Assembly: GCA_028277645.1 (NCBI GenBank)
Contig: JANQFV010000015.1
Coordinates: 217,951 to 281,950, forward strand
DNA: 64,000 bases
Direction: 5' to 3'
DNA from: Phycisphaerae bacterium
Lineage (GTDB): Bacteria > Planctomycetota > Phycisphaerae > UBA1845 > Fen-1342
The notes under the pieces are model-generated. The model saw only the letters and a list, made by a program, of their open reading frames with translations, had not been told where the DNA came from and ran no database searches. The position numbers and the translations under genes were made by a program. Below, one piece after another: positions 1 through 10,000 of the stretch (position 1 is its first letter; every line of letters starts with the position of its first letter).

Positions 1-1
1 C

Positions 2-589
2 GAAACGCCGGCGATTCTGCGACTGGACGCACTGCTGGAGGAAAACCCGGAAATCTCGCGGGAGCAGGCGCCCGAATTCAGCCCGCAGATTCGCGCGTTG
101 CTGGTGGAGGCCGTGGCCGCGTCCGGTCACCATCCCCAGATTGAGGACTGGCTGCTGCGCCTTGACCTGACGCACCCGCGCAGCCGCGTCTGGCAACAAC
201 TCATCAACGAAATCCGCCTGAATATCGATCTGCACGTCCACGGCGAGTACGGCGCCAAGATTGCGATGTACAACGGGCCGCGGCGCGTCGGTGCGATGAC
301 AACTGAACAGCGGCAGGCCGCCGCCGCTTACCGAGACGGCGGCGACGATCTGTCGCCGACGCGTAAGGAGGAGTTGCTGGACGTCGTTCATGCGAGCATA
401 CGGCCGGTGGGAGCGATGTGTACGCCGTGCCACGCCCAGGAGCCGGAACTCGTGGACATGAGCTTGTTGGGATACTCGGCCGGTCGCGTGCGCGCGTTGC
501 AGAACAGTCCGATCCTGCGCTCAGTGCTGACGATCGAGGCGGGTCAACCGTTCTATCTGCCGCTCGACCAGGAAGGTGAGACCGAATGA
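2..589 (+). CDS. Monoheme c-type cytochrome-like protein, 5' end cut off by the window
   Basis: The frame is open from the first base, so the true start lies outside; about 195 C-terminal residues are visible. One haem-binding CTPCH motif is seen in the last third. The C-terminal 130 residues are clearly related to the third gene of this operon (2468-3604): both share a GEYGAK stretch, an LSPT..ELL..VH stretch, a CxxCH, then GY..xRV.xLQ and a terminal GQPFYLPL/GRPLYLP block. Its stop overlaps the next start in an ATGA. Likely a periplasmic or membrane-anchored electron-transfer subunit of the cytochrome operon; more hemes could sit in the missing N-terminus. No membrane helix is visible in the part present. 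Confidence 0.75.
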   Translation, partial: ETPAILRLDALLEENPEISREQAPEFSPQIRALLVEAVAASGHHPQIEDWLLRLDLTHPRSRVWQQLINEIRLNIDLHVHGEYGAKIAMYNGPRRVGAMTTEQRQAAAAYRDGGDDLSPTRKEELLDVVHASIRPVGAMCTPCHAQEPELVDMSLLGYSAGRVRALQNSPILRSVLTIEAGQPFYLPLDQEGETE

Positions 590-2475
590 GAAGTCCATGG
601 ACCCGAACGGAGCGTTCACGCCGAGCGGTCTCCGGGCTGCTGTTGGCTGGATTGTTGGCGCTGGGCTGCATGCCCCAGTGGGCCCAAGCTGACGATCCCG
701 ACAACTGTCTGTTATGCCATCAGTATCGCGGGCTCGGACGCTATGTGCCGGAGCAGGACGCGATCCACCTGTACTTCACCAGCCCGGACTACCAACACGC
801 GCGGCTTGGCGCGCACGCCCGCATCGCCTGCACCGACTGTCACGAACGCTCGGAAGTCTCCGTTATCCCGCACAAACCGGTGTCGAAGGTCGACTGCACC
901 AAGACCTGCCATCTGCACAACGTCTCCGGCGTCGCCCGGCAGTTCAGTCACCGCGAAGCCGACCGATGGCTGAGCCTGGGCGTTCACAATCCGGACACGC
1001 TGGCGCAGCTCGAATTCACCAACGGGCCATTGCTCAACGAAGGGCAAGCCTACTGCCTGTATTGCCACGACGAGCCACTCTTCCGCGATCCGGCGGACAT
1101 CATTCCGGAGTACGACGAGTTCAGCCCGACGGCCACGGAGCGCTGCGACGTCTGCCACGCGGACCAGATTCCGATCGACACGCGTTTCCAGGTGCGGCAC
1201 GTCGCGTCGCGCCTGGTGCATGCCCGTCGGCCGCTCGAGATGGCGCAAACCTGCTCGGTCTGCCACAGCGACATGCTCATCCGGGAGACGTATGAGCTTC
1301 AGGATGCGTCGGTACGCTACACCAGCACGTATCACGGCAAGGCCGCCCTGCTGGGCGAGCTCGATACGGCGGACTGCATTTCATGCCACGTCTGGCCGGG
1401 CGAGAATGCCCACGCGATTCGCGCCGCTCGTGATCCCGAGTCCATCACACACCCCACCAACAAAGCGGACTCGTGCCGCTCGGTGAACTGCCATCCGGGT
1501 GCCGACGCCAGCATCGGCCAAGCCGCCGTCCACCTCGACCTGCCGTCCCTGACGGGCATCGAAATCATTCTGGCCGTCGCGTTCATCATCTTCACGCTGA
1601 TGACGTTCGGACCGTCGCTGGTGTTGACGGTGCTCGAACTCTTCCAGATCGTGATCGGCCGGCATGTCGAGGGCGAAGAGCGGATGCGGCAACTCACGCT
1701 GAACGTGCTGCGCCATCCCGAAGGACGCGAACGCCTGCGGCGCATCACGCCGGGGCAACGCTGGCAGCACTGGATCCTCGCGCTGCTGTTCGCCGCGCTG
1801 GTCGTGACCGGCTTCCCGATGAAATTCGCCGACCAGACGTGGTCGCGCTATGTCATTGAATCACTTGGCGGTCTTTATAACGCACGACAGATTCACCACT
1901 ATGCCGGCACTTTGCTGGTGTTCGGCTTCCTCGCGCATCTGGCACACGTGATGTGGGGCATGTTTGTGCAGGCGCGGCGGACCGGACCAGACGGCAAACC
2001 GGTCGGCGTGGTACGAGCCGTGATGGCCCTACCGATGTTCGTCGGACCGAAGGACGTGCTGAAAATGGTGCAGATGCTGGGCTACCTGATGGGTCTGCGC
2101 AAGAAGCCGCCGACGTTTGGACGCTTCACCATCGACCAGAAGTTCGGGTATCTCGGCGTGTTCTGGGGCACGATGGTGCTCGGTGTTACCGGCTTCCTGC
2201 TGTGGGACACGCAGATCAGCTCGCGCTTCGTGGACGGGCGTATCTTCAATCTCGCGCTGATCGCCCATACGTATGAGGCGTTCCTGGCCGTGATCCACGT
2301 CGGTATCCTGCACACCTGTAACGTGGTGTTTGCGCCGACCGTGTTCCCCTTCTCGCCGGCAACGCTCACCGGCGATACGCCGGTGACGCGTTTGCACGAG
2401 ATGCACAGCGAAATGGTAATTGAGGTCGCCAAGGACATTGGCGTTGCTGTCCCGCCAGAGGTCGAACATGCCTGA
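586..2475 (+). CDS. Octaheme c-type cytochrome fused to a di-heme b-type quinone-reacting membrane domain
   Basis: A 629-residue protein with an N-terminal signal peptide (hydrophobic run around residues 15-34). Eight c-haem motifs follow in the first ~310 residues: CLLCH, CTDCH, CTKTCH (CX3CH), CLYCH, CDVCH, CSVCH, CISCH and CRSVNCH (CX4CH). A membrane helix near residues 325-350 leads into a C-terminal domain with at least four helices and paired histidines (QHW, IHHYAG, AHLAHVMW, AHTYEA..VIHVGILH), as in the FdnI/HydC b-type subunits that react with quinones. The same c-plus-b fusion plan is known from Geobacter CbcL, an inner-membrane quinol oxidoreductase for low-potential extracellular electron transfer. 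I infer a quinol dehydrogenase role. It overlaps both neighbours, so the operon is translationally coupled. Confidence 0.85.
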   Translation: MRSPWTRTERSRRAVSGLLLAGLLALGCMPQWAQADDPDNCLLCHQYRGLGRYVPEQDAIHLYFTSPDYQHARLGAHARIACTDCHERSEVSVIPHKPVSKVDCTKTCHLHNVSGVARQFSHREADRWLSLGVHNPDTLAQLEFTNGPLLNEGQAYCLYCHDEPLFRDPADIIPEYDEFSPTATERCDVCHADQIPIDTRFQVRHVASRLVHARRPLEMAQTCSVCHSDMLIRETYELQDASVRYTSTYHGKAALLGELDTADCISCHVWPGENAHAIRAARDPESITHPTNKADSCRSVNCHPGADASIGQAAVHLDLPSLTGIEIILAVAFIIFTLMTFGPSLVLTVLELFQIVIGRHVEGEERMRQLTLNVLRHPEGRERLRRITPGQRWQHWILALLFAALVVTGFPMKFADQTWSRYVIESLGGLYNARQIHHYAGTLLVFGFLAHLAHVMWGMFVQARRTGPDGKPVGVVRAVMALPMFVGPKDVLKMVQMLGYLMGLRKKPPTFGRFTIDQKFGYLGVFWGTMVLGVTGFLLWDTQISSRFVDGRIFNLALIAHTYEAFLAVIHVGILHTCNVVFAPTVFPFSPATLTGDTPVTRLHEMHSEMVIEVAKDIGVAVPPEVEHA

Positions 2476-3604
2476 TCCCACGACACACCCGGCCCCGGCC
2501 CACGATACCTCGCACGAGCACGTCGGCGTGATGCGACGTGTGTATGCGATCGTGCTGATTCTGGTCGTGCTGTTCGTTAGCGGCCGGGCGATTCAGTACC
2601 TGATCGTCAACCTGCTCGTGCCCTACTCGCCGCCGGAACAGATCACGCGTATCCCGTCTCGTCTCACCGAGGAAGTCTGGAAAACCAAACCCGATCGCTT
2701 CCTGGGCTCCATGCTGGCCGAGAACCCGCGGGCACCGCTCTCGCACTACCACCAGATTCAGGGCTGGTTCCAGCCGGACCCGGTCAATGACTGCACGCGC
2801 AGCGGCTGCCACGGCCCGATGCCGCACAGCAATCGCAAAGAGACGCGCGCGTTCCTGAACATGCACGCGACGAGTCTGCACTGCGGCGTGTGTCACATGG
2901 AGTCGGCAACCGAGCCATTGCCCCTGGCTTGGTACAACCTGCGCACCGGACGGAAGACCGAGGCGCCCGCCCTGCTACAGGCCTACGGCTGGCTGATCTC
3001 AGAAGAGGGTCAGGCACAACTCGCAGAACCGACGTACCAGTTCCAGCAGCGTCTGATCAAACTGCTGTCCAAGGCCGCTGACCAGGCGGCGGGTGACCCG
3101 ACCATCCGTCGACTCGCCGAGGCCGTGGCAGGACCGCGGTTCAGCAGCCCCACATTCACGGGCATCGTGCAAACCGTGCTCGAGCGCTTGCCGTCACATT
3201 TTCGCGGCGAATACGGGGCCAAACTGGCACTGCTCGACGAGCGGGGAAATCCCCTGCTCGGACATCCGAATACCGAGGCCACAGTACAGCGATTCCTGGA
3301 TCTGCGCGACGAGTTGAGCCCCACGGCGCAGGTGGAGTTGCTGGCAAAGGTACACCCACAGCGGCGCCCCGACACGCTTCGGTGCAGTGATTGCCACACG
3401 CGCGATAGCACGATGATTACGTTGGGAACGGTGGGTTATCCGCCCGAGCGCATCCTGACGCTACAGGAAGGCTGGATCTATACGGCGATCGAGCACAACA
3501 AGGCAGGTCGTCCGCTCTACCTGCCGGGCTTCGTCGCTCCACGTGATGAAGAAGGAGCTGCAACGAATCCGGACCTTGAGGTTGTGCCTGCACCGGAACC
3601 ATGA
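2468..3604 (+). CDS. Membrane-anchored triheme c-type cytochrome, paralogue of the first gene
   Basis: Start chosen at ATG 2468, which overlaps the previous stop by 8 bases; the frame extends 16 codons further up but that part lies inside the previous gene. The 378-residue product has one N-terminal membrane helix (residues ~17-45) with no obvious cleavage site, so it is probably anchored with the rest in the periplasm. Three haem motifs are seen: CTRSGCH (CX4CH), CGVCH and, near the C-terminus, CSDCH. The C-terminal third matches the first gene of the window. A NapC/NirT-like anchor role between the quinol module and the secreted 20-haem protein is plausible but inferred. Confidence 0.8.
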   Translation: MPDPTTHPAPAHDTSHEHVGVMRRVYAIVLILVVLFVSGRAIQYLIVNLLVPYSPPEQITRIPSRLTEEVWKTKPDRFLGSMLAENPRAPLSHYHQIQGWFQPDPVNDCTRSGCHGPMPHSNRKETRAFLNMHATSLHCGVCHMESATEPLPLAWYNLRTGRKTEAPALLQAYGWLISEEGQAQLAEPTYQFQQRLIKLLSKAADQAAGDPTIRRLAEAVAGPRFSSPTFTGIVQTVLERLPSHFRGEYGAKLALLDERGNPLLGHPNTEATVQRFLDLRDELSPTAQVELLAKVHPQRRPDTLRCSDCHTRDSTMITLGTVGYPPERILTLQEGWIYTAIEHNKAGRPLYLPGFVAPRDEEGAATNPDLEVVPAPEP

Positions 3605-6600
3605 CCAACGCAGCAAGACAAACCAGTTGCTCACACCTTAGCCGCCGCGTCGCCTGGCTCGGCATATTCGCGCCATGTCTTTTGCTCGCCGCAACGCCGG
3701 TGAGTGGGCAGGGCGCCTCGCGCTGGCCCCTGACCGGCCGAGCCGTGCAAACGTACGCCGCGAGTGAGCAGGCGCCGATGCACATGCCGACCGACGTGGC
3801 TGTCGCGGTCGACGGCAGCGTGTACGTCGTGGACGGCGTGTACGATCGCATCGTGCAGTTCGACGCGGCGGGGAAGGTCGTCGCGACGATCCGGCGCGTG
3901 GGCGAATTGGAACTGCGCAATCCAGTCTGCGCGACGGTCACTCCTGACGGGGCATTGTGGATCGCGGACACCGGCCATGAACGCATTGTCGTCCGCGACG
4001 CCGACGGTTCGTTGCAGCGATCGATCGATCTGTCCACCGCGGGCGTTTTGCCGCCGGTCGATATTGCCGGCCTGCTACCGGCTCCGGACGGGCAATCGCT
4101 GTGGATTGCCGACAACGACAATCACCGCCTGCTGCGCTACGACCTTGTGAGTAAGTCCGTACGGGCAATCGGCACGCGCGGCGAGTCGCTGGGCGAATTT
4201 CACTTCCCATTCCTGATCGCGCGGGGCATCGACGAGGAGTTGCTGGTCACCGATGTTCTGAACGGGCGCGTGCAGCGCCTGCGGGCGGATGGGACACCGT
4301 CCGGCAGCATCGGCGGTTATGGCGTTGACCTCGGACAACTCTATCGCCCCAAGGGTGTGGCGGTTGATGCCGAGGGGAACATCTGGGTCTCGGACGGCAC
4401 GTTGAACGCGGTTCAGGCGTTCACGCGCGACGGACGCCTCATCGATGTGTTACGCGACGATGACGGCCGTCCTTTGCGTCTGGACGTGCCCATGGGCCTG
4501 GCCTTCGATGAGGCTGGAGCGTTGTACGTCGTCGAGTTGGGCGCGAACCGAGCACGGAAGTTCACGGTGACACGCAATCCCGCCGCGCCCTTCGCAGCCT
4601 CGGCGGCCCGACGGCGCGCCGCCACGATGGGGCCGCAGGCCCGCGGCTGTACCGTGTGCCACACGGAATGGATGGTCCCCCTGATCGACGGCATCGCCAC
4701 CGAGTTGGCGGACGTTCCGCCCAACCCGGCGAATCACCCCTGGGTCAGCCGCCAGGAGAACTGCCTCGGTTGCCACGATGCTTCCGTCGGCGATTCGCGC
4801 CGCCGCGTGTGGTTGGAGCACGGTCACCGTGTGGGCTTCGCTCTGCCCGAAGATATGGAGATACCAGAAGATCTGCCGCTGGCCGACGGCCGCATCGCGT
4901 GCCGAACGTGCCATTCCGCGCATGCCACGTCTGATGCCCGCACGACAATTGAGGACATCGTGTTCCTGCGGATCGAGGATTCGCCGGCGGAACTGTGCAT
5001 TCAGTGCCACGGGGAACTGACCGGCGGTCTGGCGCACGGCATGCACCCGCTTGCCAGTATGCCGGGCGGCACCCCCGAGGAGTTGGTTCACATCGACTGC
5101 GCCGCGACGCGTGAGTCGGTGACCTGCCTGGCCTGCCACACGGGGCACGGGGCTGTACACGACCATTTACTCGTGCTCTCACCCAATACGAACGATCTGT
5201 GCCTGACGTGCCATGAACAACTGAAACCTGAGCTGTTTGTCGAGGAGGTGCGGAGCGCGCACGGCAAGCTACCACAACTCGACGCCGCGCAGTTAGAAGT
5301 CGCGCGGGGCTTCGACTCGCGCATCGGTGAGAATAACGAGCTGCTTTGCACGACCTGCCACCTGTCGCACAACGCACCGACCGCGAAGAACTTGCTCGCC
5401 TTTGACGTCATTGAGCGTGACACTTGTGCCGAATGTCACGTCGACCACCAGGCAGTTGTGGGCTCGCCGCACGATCTGCGCACCACGCATCCAGAGGCCG
5501 TCAACGTGGCGGGGATGACGGCGGAAGAAGCCGGCGCGTGCGCGGGCTGCCACACGGCGCACCGCGCGGCTTTGCCACCCAATCCGACCGAACTCGATCC
5601 GACGGGGCGCTGCACGAACTGCCATGCACCGGGACATCTGGCTGCGGCCACCGCATTGGGTCCGGTCAATCACCCGACCGAGAACTGTGCGAAATGCCAC
5701 GATCCGCATTCGAATGCGCATGGGCACTTCCTCGCGGCGCCCTCAACGGAGTTGTGCAGCTCGTGTCACACCGATTACTCCGCGATGCTGGGCGGACCGC
5801 ACGACATCACGCAGGCGCCGGCGAAATGGCCGGCCGAATCACTCGGTACGGGCGATGTCTGTCTGGCCTGCCACCGTCCGCACGGCACCGAAGAGGCCGG
5901 ACTGTTTCGCGTCGCGGCGGCATCCGGTTCCCGCGACGTCGATGCCGCGTGCATCGCGTGCCATCCCGATGCCGATCCCGGCGGTGACAATAACGTCACG
6001 ATGTTGCACCCGCGGCTTGTGCAGGATGTACCGACGACCTGCAACCTTCCGGTCGAGCCAACGTCCGCGGGTCGCGTGCAGATCGCGTGCAAGACCTGCC
6101 ACAACCCGCACGGCGTGAAGCACGACGAGTATCTCCTGCGTCTGGCGGAACAGGACACGGGTGAGGAGCTTTGCCTGCGATGCCACGTCGAACGGGCGAA
6201 CATCCACATGATCGGCCATGCCGAAGGCCCATTGCGGGCCGCGGGATTCGAGATCGGCAGTTGCCGCCCATGTCACGTCGTCCATGCGAATCCGGACGCC
6301 GTCGAACGGCCACTGCTATGGCCGAAGTCGCTTTCTTCATTTGCCGTCGACGAAAGCGTGCCGGTGACTGATCACCACTGCATGGCGTGCCATCGCGAGG
6401 GCGGGCCGGTCGCGCCGCCCGAGGTCGCGACGCATCCCGATGTGCCGATGTTCAATCCGTATCCGCCAGACTCCGAGAACTTCATGCCGCTGTTCAACGC
6501 CCGCGGCGAGGTCGACCCGATGGGCCACATCGCCTGTCGCACGTGCCACCTCACGCACGGTCGAAGTGAAGCAGCGGACATTCCGCGCGGCGTAGAGACA

Positions 6601-6756
6601 GCAAACACGCGTGAGGCACGCGCGCGGCAATGGCACATCCGCACACTGCCCGCCGAGAACGTCTGCACCACGTGCCACGGATTCGATGCCTTACGTCGGT
6701 TTATCTACTTCCACACCCCGGGGCGGCGCGAGGGCAGTATCGAGGGCGGACGATAG
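3601..6756 (+). CDS. Secreted NHL-propeller protein with 20 c-type haem motifs
   Basis: A 1051-residue protein starting in an ATGA overlap with the preceding cytochrome. A signal peptide (hydrophobic core about residues 18-37) precedes five to six NHL-type repeats (residues ~55-325, recurring DG.lwIADtgh.RI-like blades). I counted 20 CxxCH motifs from residue ~350 (CTVCH) to ~1030 (CTTCH), many followed by a second His (CRTCHSAH, CKTCHNPHG, CLACHTGHG), typical of doubled CXXCH repeat proteins. No C-terminal anchor is visible. Likely a periplasmic or outer-surface haem wire; the propeller may dock it to a partner or to polymer. Last gene of the operon, so it is the probable terminal electron carrier. 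Confidence 0.85.
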   Translation: MTNAARQTSCSHLSRRVAWLGIFAPCLLLAATPVSGQGASRWPLTGRAVQTYAASEQAPMHMPTDVAVAVDGSVYVVDGVYDRIVQFDAAGKVVATIRRVGELELRNPVCATVTPDGALWIADTGHERIVVRDADGSLQRSIDLSTAGVLPPVDIAGLLPAPDGQSLWIADNDNHRLLRYDLVSKSVRAIGTRGESLGEFHFPFLIARGIDEELLVTDVLNGRVQRLRADGTPSGSIGGYGVDLGQLYRPKGVAVDAEGNIWVSDGTLNAVQAFTRDGRLIDVLRDDDGRPLRLDVPMGLAFDEAGALYVVELGANRARKFTVTRNPAAPFAASAARRRAATMGPQARGCTVCHTEWMVPLIDGIATELADVPPNPANHPWVSRQENCLGCHDASVGDSRRRVWLEHGHRVGFALPEDMEIPEDLPLADGRIACRTCHSAHATSDARTTIEDIVFLRIEDSPAELCIQCHGELTGGLAHGMHPLASMPGGTPEELVHIDCAATRESVTCLACHTGHGAVHDHLLVLSPNTNDLCLTCHEQLKPELFVEEVRSAHGKLPQLDAAQLEVARGFDSRIGENNELLCTTCHLSHNAPTAKNLLAFDVIERDTCAECHVDHQAVVGSPHDLRTTHPEAVNVAGMTAEEAGACAGCHTAHRAALPPNPTELDPTGRCTNCHAPGHLAAATALGPVNHPTENCAKCHDPHSNAHGHFLAAPSTELCSSCHTDYSAMLGGPHDITQAPAKWPAESLGTGDVCLACHRPHGTEEAGLFRVAAASGSRDVDAACIACHPDADPGGDNNVTMLHPRLVQDVPTTCNLPVEPTSAGRVQIACKTCHNPHGVKHDEYLLRLAEQDTGEELCLRCHVERANIHMIGHAEGPLRAAGFEIGSCRPCHVVHANPDAVERPLLWPKSLSSFAVDESVPVTDHHCMACHREGGPVAPPEVATHPDVPMFNPYPPDSENFMPLFNARGEVDPMGHIACRTCHLTHGRSEAADIPRGVETANTREARARQWHIRTLPAENVCTTCHGFDALRRFIYFHTPGRREGSIEGGR

Positions 6757-7092
6757 ACGTTGCCCGCATTCCGGCAGCACCCGCAAGCGCTGCATTCGTC
6801 GGTTGGGGGTATAGTCGACCATCATGTCCTGTACTGGGAACTGCTTCTCATACCGCAGATTACATGTATAGATCCACCCAAACGGGGACAACCGAAATCA
6901 CGCAAGAGAAACTACTCGCCCAGATGGCCTGACGCGTCGCGACACTACATTTCAGCGTTACCTGAACGACAAATCGCTGCCATTAGTACGCTAGTCGTCG
7001 AGCTTGACTTGCACGGGTGCGGTCTAGTCGGTTAGAGTATATTTAACTGGGTCCGTCTCGCGCAATGCGGGGCTGGATGGAGGGTACATATC
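6757..7092. other. Intergenic region after the cytochrome operon
   Basis: No supported gene. The stretch is visibly richer in A+T than its surroundings in its second half. It contains the candidate promoter at 7009-7038 and the ribosome-binding site GGAGGG near 7079-7084 for the next gene. I see no clear terminator hairpin after 6756. Confidence 0.5.
7009..7038 (+). promoter_or_regulatory. Candidate sigma70-type promoter for the 1188-residue membrane protein
   Basis: TTGCAC (7009-7014) and TAGAGT (7033-7038) with an 18-base spacer, about 50 bases before the GTG start at 7093. The boxes are imperfect but the position and spacer agree with the better promoters at 36237 and 43365. Confidence 0.35.
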
Positions 7093-10000
7093 GTGTCCGC
7101 GTCAAGCGGGGAATTTCGGACGTTTCCTACCATTTTGGTGCCGACGCTGATTGTGTCCAGCCTGGTCATGTTCGGCATCTTGCAATCCGAAGCCCCCCTG
7201 GAAACCGGCCGGCCTGCGTCGCCGGAGAGACCAGGTCGGGAAGCGCGAAGCGATGGCACCGTGGAAGCAAGACTCTGGCAGGACCCACTGTCAGCCATCC
7301 ACGATGCGGATTTCAAAACTCGCGGCCCGGATCCTTGCCGCGACTCAGGCGTGGGACATTCCCCGGATGCGTGGAAGCGCAATCTCGGCAATCGCGCGCT
7401 CACATCCAAGTGTCTGAAGCTAGATCTCGAAAAACACAGAGACGCGGGTGCAAAGAGGCTCGTCGTGCTTGCGGTGCCGTTACCGGGCACACAGTACGGC
7501 GAGAACGTCGAGACGCGCATCCGGCTGCGGTATGCGGTCCTCGCTGGCCTGAGCGTTCAAGGACTCACACCGGAGCTCGGCACAAGACTGGGCGCCGTGG
7601 ATCTGCAAGATGTCCTGCATACCGCAGAGCAAACGCATGCCAATCGGCAAAATCCGCTACGCGATAGTGCAGACCAGGGGCGTACCACTGATCACAGCGC
7701 ACGCGCATACTATGAAGACGTCCTGGCGCACGCGGCGACACTCACGCTGGGTTTGAAGCCGCAGCGAGCGCGCAGTTGCGTTCGGTGGATTCTCGACACG
7801 TTATTTCTTGAAGAACCCGCAGAGGAGACTCCTGCACGCGGTAACCCATTCTTGTGCGCGTTCGAATGGCACACGGGACCAGTCATCACGAAGCGCGATG
7901 GCAAGCCAGACGCCAAGCTTCGAACGACCGCCCTGGTACTGTGGTTCAACCAACAGCCGGTCAGAACTTGCCTGCTGGAGTTCCTGGAAGTACTCCGCGC
8001 CAGGCTGGCCTGCGCGCCACAGTCCGGACAGCCAACGCAGCCTTCCGCGGTGGGTGGAACACCACGTACTCAAACAGACGAGGCCCGCCGCGACTGCCCA
8101 TGCGAACTCATCTGTATTGGACCGCTCGGTTCGGGCGTAATGCTCGAAATCCGTGCGGAAGACCTCCGGAGAACGCTCCAGAATGCGAACCCCCCGTCCG
8201 TTGATGGCGTAGAGATGACGGCTTCCTCCTCGCCAATCAAGTTCTTCTCACCGCGCGCCACGATGGCGGAGGAGGCTGCCGCGAGAAAGCTGAAGGAACG
8301 ACTTAGACAACGCGGCGGCGAAGTCTACGACGAGCAGATCGAAGCCCAGTCCGCATGGTTCTACCGGACGATTGCTGACGATCGAGCAGTTCTGGACGCG
8401 CTGGTTCGCGAACTCGACCTGCGCGGCATCGACATGGAGCGCGCTGCATCAGAGACCCCGCACAACGTTGTCTTCGTCAGCGAGTGGGATAGTGTGTATG
8501 GTCGAGAACTCGCCAGGACGTTCGTCGAGTCTGCGCGGCGGTATGTTAACGGCCAGCGTTCACGTAATTCGTGCGACAATTCGGAATCCGGCGACTTCAA
8601 TCCTTCGCTCATCGTGTTTAATTACCTTCGGGGCATTGACGGCGGTGTCCCGCGGAGAAGTTCCACAGGCAAATCCGCCCAAGCGAGCGGAGCCGAACAG
8701 AGTACGCTCGCTGCAAAAGGCCATGCGCGGCTCGCGCTGCCACAAGACCCGACATACCGCCGTCCGGAAGGCACTTCCCAATTTGACTACCTACGGCGAA
8801 CGGCCGCGCGTCTTCGGGCCCTGAATCAGGTTCATCGCATCGAAGCGGTTGGCGTCGTCGGTAGCGACGTATACGACAAGCTTCTGATATTTCGAGCGCT
8901 GCGCCCGGCCCTTCCGGATGCCTTGTTCTTCACAACTGATCTCGATGCTCAATACACGCACCCCGATGAACAAGACTGGACCAGGAATCTCATCGTGGCG
9001 TCCGGATTTGGTCTCACCTTGGGCGACGATTGGCAGCACGGCATGCCACCGTTTCGAGAGAACTACCAGACGTCAACATTCTACGCAGTGCAATGCGCAT
9101 TGAGCGGGTCGCCGCCTGATGCGGCCGATCAGGCGCTGACATTCGAAATCGGTCGGTCGCGCGCCTACCAGCTCAATGGGCCCGCGCAGGACTCCGAGCG
9201 ATCGGGTGGACCCGGCGTCAGTGCCAGCGGCGATACAAGCGCGCCGTCGCCATGGCTGCTGGTTGCTGCGCTGCTCGTTTTGATTGTTCTGATCGTGCTG
9301 GGCCGAACACTGCGGCGAATCACTGCGAAGCTGGTCATGCATCCCGTACGCGCATTGATTGCCGTGCTTGTGTGCGTGACATTCATCGCATTGTGGCGGG
9401 CCGCGTCCTGGGATCACCGTCAACCCGATGGCGAACCCTTTCTTTGGCTCGAGGGCATCAGTGCCTGGCCAGCGCAGTTCATTCGGCTGACAGCCGGACT
9501 GCTCAGCATCAGCTTCTGGTTTGGCGCGCGTATTCGCCTGAACAAGTGCGTCGGTGGACTGACGAAGCAGTACTTTCCCGAGTTGATACGTCGCGACCGT
9601 GAAGGCGAAGCTGCGAAGAAGCAGTTGTTTCTGTGGACCCAATTTCGTTCGTCGCGACTCAAAACATACGTTGACAATATTGGGCGTTTCGTGCGCGGAT
9701 CGTGGTTGACACTTTTTCCCCCACCGCCAAAGTACAGACAGGAAACTTCCGAACCGGATCGTAAGACGAAGGAACCTCAGCGCAAGCGCAAACCCAGGAC
9801 GTCACGCGCCAAAAAGCAAAAGCCCGCATACGGTGGCGAGCTTTGGGAATGGTATCTCCGCCAACGATCGCTCAAGGTCGTTGTGCGGGCGTTGTTTCTT
9901 TCGCTTCTGTTGTACTTTATCGCTGCCGCAATCATCTTCCAGACTTTCGGCCACCCCGTGCACCCAATACGCGGCGATTACCTGCGTTTCGTGAACGTAA

